The notes under the pieces: model-generated
What the model was told of the DNA's origin: nothing
Databases searched by the model: none
The model's input: only the letters and a program-made list of their open reading frames with translations
Source of the DNA: Unio delphinus
Taxonomy: Eukaryota; Mollusca; Bivalvia; Unionida; Unionidae
Assembly (NCBI GenBank): GCA_029339505.1
Contig: JAQISU010000094.1
Span: forward strand, 7,918,001 to 7,982,000
DNA: 64,000 nucleotides
Direction of reading: 5' to 3'
Position numbers and translations under genes: made by a program
Part shown: piece after piece, positions 61,122 through 64,000 of the stretch
How positions within the stretch are numbered: position 1 is the stretch's first letter
Layout of the letters: every line of letters starts with the position of its first letter

Positions 61122-62976
61122 CAGTGGAACCCCGCTATAACGCGACAATCAGGGTCCATGAAATTAGATCGCGTTAAAATCGGGGTCGCGTTATCACGGG
61201 GTTATACAGTATTTTTTTTAAATTCCAACAAACACCGAATTGGCGTATGTATATACGTGTACTCGTGTCTAATGTAACAAATCTGAGTATGTGGACGGAT
61301 TATATATTTATTGGTTATTACTTTGCATTTGATAGTTTTACTAATTTTCGTTGTTTTTCCCCAGAAAATACACGTTGATCGATAACACCCCAACTGACGT
61401 TATATAACGAATAGGGAGGGTATTAACATCGTTTACTGTCATGCCGTCGTGGCACGCCGTTCGTCCATAATGCATGCAATTCATTGGAAGATGGCACAGA
61501 TTTAAAATCTTAAATAATTTTGTCCAAGCTCGTTGTGTCTGAATTTAATGTCCAATATATAGAATGTACAGAGTATTAACACCGTTTACTTACCGTCTGA
61601 TATAGTACCGTCATAGCATGCAGCTAATCCATAATACCTGTACCTAATTCCATTGCAAAAATTGCAAACGTATTTAAACTATTCAATATTTTTGTCACAA
61701 ATCATTATGTCTGAATTCAATGAGAAAAATTAACAGAAAATTAGGTTACGAATGACGAAGCAAGTGTACGTTAATTACGTTCCAGGGTCTATGAACGGTG
61801 TCTATACAAATTGTAAACTTGATTTTCCGTAACGGTAAAATATTCTTTTTTTATATACAAAAATAGGAAAGTAATGACGAGTTCATTAACAAACACCATT
61901 CACATAAACTCCGAGAACTAAATCATAACACGCGCGTCTGTAATGGTCACAAGCCACTGATATAAAAGTCCCCCCCCCCCAGCTGTATGCATGTACAATT
62001 TCCAGCTAACAAAGCCGACACTGTTTACTAGTCAAATGATTTCCTCTAATAACGCCGCCAAGCCCAGAAAACATATTGGCGGCTTTCGCTTTTTGATGTT
62101 TGTTGAATTGTGAGAATCTTGTATCAACCACTACATTGTCGGCTACATTGTTATTTATGCAGTTCAAGAACACGTGTCTTTACTCTTGGATTAATAATAA
62201 GTTTATTTCCGATGTTTTTTTAGGCATAATAATTCAAGGACCTGGTGAAATTAATACATTTCAGAAGCCGCGTTTTACACACTATTTCTCGTACTTTGTC
62301 GTATTATATATTGTATTATATTAGAATTCATCCACGATCTCTTCCCCAAAATCATAATAAATGTTTTTTTGCGCAAAGTGCATTGAACGACTTACGTTTG
62401 TATTGCTTTTCCGTAATGGTAAAATATTTATGAAGAGAAAGACGGGGGGAAACTAATAACCATTTCATAAGCGAACTCAATACACATGTAAAACCCAAGA
62501 ACTAACTGCAGTAGGTCTACAATGGTCACAAGTCACTTTTATAATTGTTTTTAAAGTTGAACGCATGTCAATTTCATACCCTCTAAATTTCCAGCTAGTA
62601 AAGCAAACATTATTTACTGGTCAACTGATTGCGTCTAATAACACCGCCAAGCCCAGAAAAACATGTTGGCGGCTTTCGTTTTTTGATGTTTATTAAACTG
62701 AGAAGCTTTTATCAACCACCGCATTGTCTGTTGCTTGGTTGAATGTGTAGCTAAAGAAGAAACATACGTCGGCTATTGTTAGAGCGATTGTATACAGAAT
62801 TATTCGAAGAATACCACAAAGACCACATCATGTTTATTTTGGCATAACACTTAAAAAAAATTAAAAAAAAAAAAAATCATGTGCGAATAAATATACGAAA
62901 TTTCAGGAGCCACGCTGCGACAGCGTTATATCCGAATTCGCGTTATGGCGGGGCGCGTTATAGCGGGGTTCCACTG
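61122..62976. mobile_element. 1.86-kb TA-flanked TIR element with internal duplications
   Basis: CAGTGGAACCCCGCTATAAC GCG at the left and CGCGTTATAGCGGGGTTCCACTG at the right, TA on both sides (61120-61121, 62977-62978). The termini resemble those of the 19462 element, so the same broad pogo/Tc1-mariner-like group. The interior holds two direct duplications: about 61410-61545 with 61569-61730, and about 61825-62165 with 62405-62750 (both with CCGCCAAGCCCAGAAAA and GGCGGCTTTCG). No transposase frame seen. Confidence 0.85.
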
Positions 62977-62978
62977 TA

Positions 62979-63836
62979 CTTGATCATTCTAGTAAATATA
63001 AATATATATATAAAGATGAAATATGCGTGGTTATGACCAGTGTGTTTTAAAATCATTTTGATAATCTTATGAGGGTTTGCACTGCCATAAATATTTGTAT
63101 ATAATTTTTGACAGAATAGATCAGTTGATGGATAGTAATGTCTTAATTATAAGTGGGTTGGATAATACAAAGAGAACACAGTGTGCATGTGCAGTACCTA
63201 ATGTTATAAATGATTTAGGAATAAAGCGTTATTTATGCTAATGTATTTGTTTATCTATTGCATATGCGGAACTGAATTTTGAAGGGATGGATTACCAAAT
63301 ATTGCAATAGGTAATATGTTCCACGATTTAATTTAGGAAGGCAGAAATGATTTCTGATAAAGATAAGTAGGGGGCAAAGAGGTGGAATAGTATTCAGTGA
63401 TGAAATGATGTAGATGCCATTAAGAACAAGAGTTGCAACTAGGGATGAACACAGTTAGCATACCAAGACTTTGTTGATCTGACCTGCATTCCAGGATTTC
63501 ATACAAATTGCCTTAAATGTGTGTCAGGGCTCAAATTCGAATATCTTTTCACCTATTGTCTGAAAGTAACTCTGCACATTATTAAAACCTCGTACATCAA
63601 AATCAAGTTGCTGTGACCTAGTGAATGTATGTATGATTTCTTTGAAATCAAAAATCACGGGCATCCGGCATATTTGTTATGCATACAACTGAATATTGGT
63701 TACCTACTTTCACATTTTTTAAGACACTGCTTTGAAAATACATGTGATAAAGTGGGAGAATTTTGTTACACCCTCACAAATAATCCTTGTTATTATTAAA
63801 AATTGATCATAAATTGTAAATGTTATGTATTTTCAG
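62979..63836. other. Intron of the right-edge gene
   Basis: Non-coding, AT-rich, ends TTATGTATTTTCAG at 63836. Confidence 0.5.
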
Positions 63837-63948
63837 CAAAGATGGTGCGAGAAAAGAGGCAGTAACTGTTTCTGTAGGTACTCCAGAATATTGCAAGTCT
63901 AGACTGGCCATTTGCAACTATGATAAAAATTTGAACATTATTGCTAGG
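63837..63948 (+). CDS. Unrecognised gene, internal exon 2
   Basis: The acceptor ATTTTCAG precedes 63837. One base completes Ser from the previous exon, then KDGARKEAVTVSVGTPEYCK and SRLAICNYDKNLNIIAR. The donor is AGG|GTATGT at 63949, phase 0. The segment looks globular (alternating hydrophobics, Cys and Tyr), unlike the charged first exon. The gene continues past the window. The intron between the exons (60847-63836) holds a 1.86-kb transposon. Confidence 0.65.
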
Positions 63949-64000
63949 GTATGTATGAATGTCTTAATGAAAGCTTGTATTCTTTTTATATGTGACATGT

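Overview
The window is intron-rich, repeat-rich, AT-rich animal nuclear DNA. No bacterial-style genes, operons, rRNA, functional tRNA or CRISPR are visible. Two tRNA-derived SINE families, CR1/L2-like and RTE-like LINEs, a DIRS-like retroelement, Helitron, hAT and TA-flanked terminal-inverted-repeat elements, plus an ERCC6L homologue, fit a lophotrochozoan invertebrate. A bivalve or other mollusc is my best guess. This rests on the repeat flavour and was not tested by a search.

The main gene is the 3' part of ERCC6L (PICH, the Plk1-interacting checkpoint helicase) on the + strand. Seven exons between 15471 and 43154 join in matching intron phases and encode about 634 residues. They run from just after the Snf2 helicase core to the C-terminal TPR-like segment and the stop codon. 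The ATPase/helicase exons were not found and must lie upstream of base 1, or in short exons that I missed within 1-15470. One intron appears to use a GC-AG donor. Another has its splice donor copied eight times in a 57-bp tandem array.

A second + strand gene enters at the right edge. Two phase-compatible exons (60716-60846 and 63837-63948) encode an acidic, lysine-rich stretch and then a globular-looking segment. I do not recognise it, and it continues beyond the window.

Most of the rest is mobile DNA. Region by region: 1-15470 holds a TA-flanked MITE (705-890), an ORF1-only LINE-like relic (5258-7006), a CR1/L2-like fragment carrying a hAT MITE in its microsatellite tail (11133-12613), and a head-to-head SINE pair (13128-13655). 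The ERCC6L introns hold a 1.3-kb TIR element (19462-20792), a hAT transposase relic (23470-24010), a hAT deletion derivative nested in a SINE (28770-29960), a CR1/L2-like LINE (32366-33420), a 5'-truncated RTE-like LINE with an intact 3' ORF and a 12-bp target duplication (39306-40178), and several SINEs. Downstream, 43155-60715 carries a DIRS-like relic (44880-46785), a foldback MITE (47094-47230), a Helitron 5' end with a decayed Rep N-terminus (50690-51770), a 1.6-kb minisatellite (52290-53880), a 2.8-kb CR1/L2-like LINE (53934-56710) and a 38-bp palindromic minisatellite (59163-59470). An internally duplicated 1.86-kb TIR element (61122-62976) sits in the intron of the right-edge gene.

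I saw no coherent undescribed multi-gene system. The most unusual signals are the repeated splice donor in ERCC6L, the nested hAT-in-SINE insertion, a chimeric SINE, and minisatellites that appear to have grown from transposon or exon-edge sequence.
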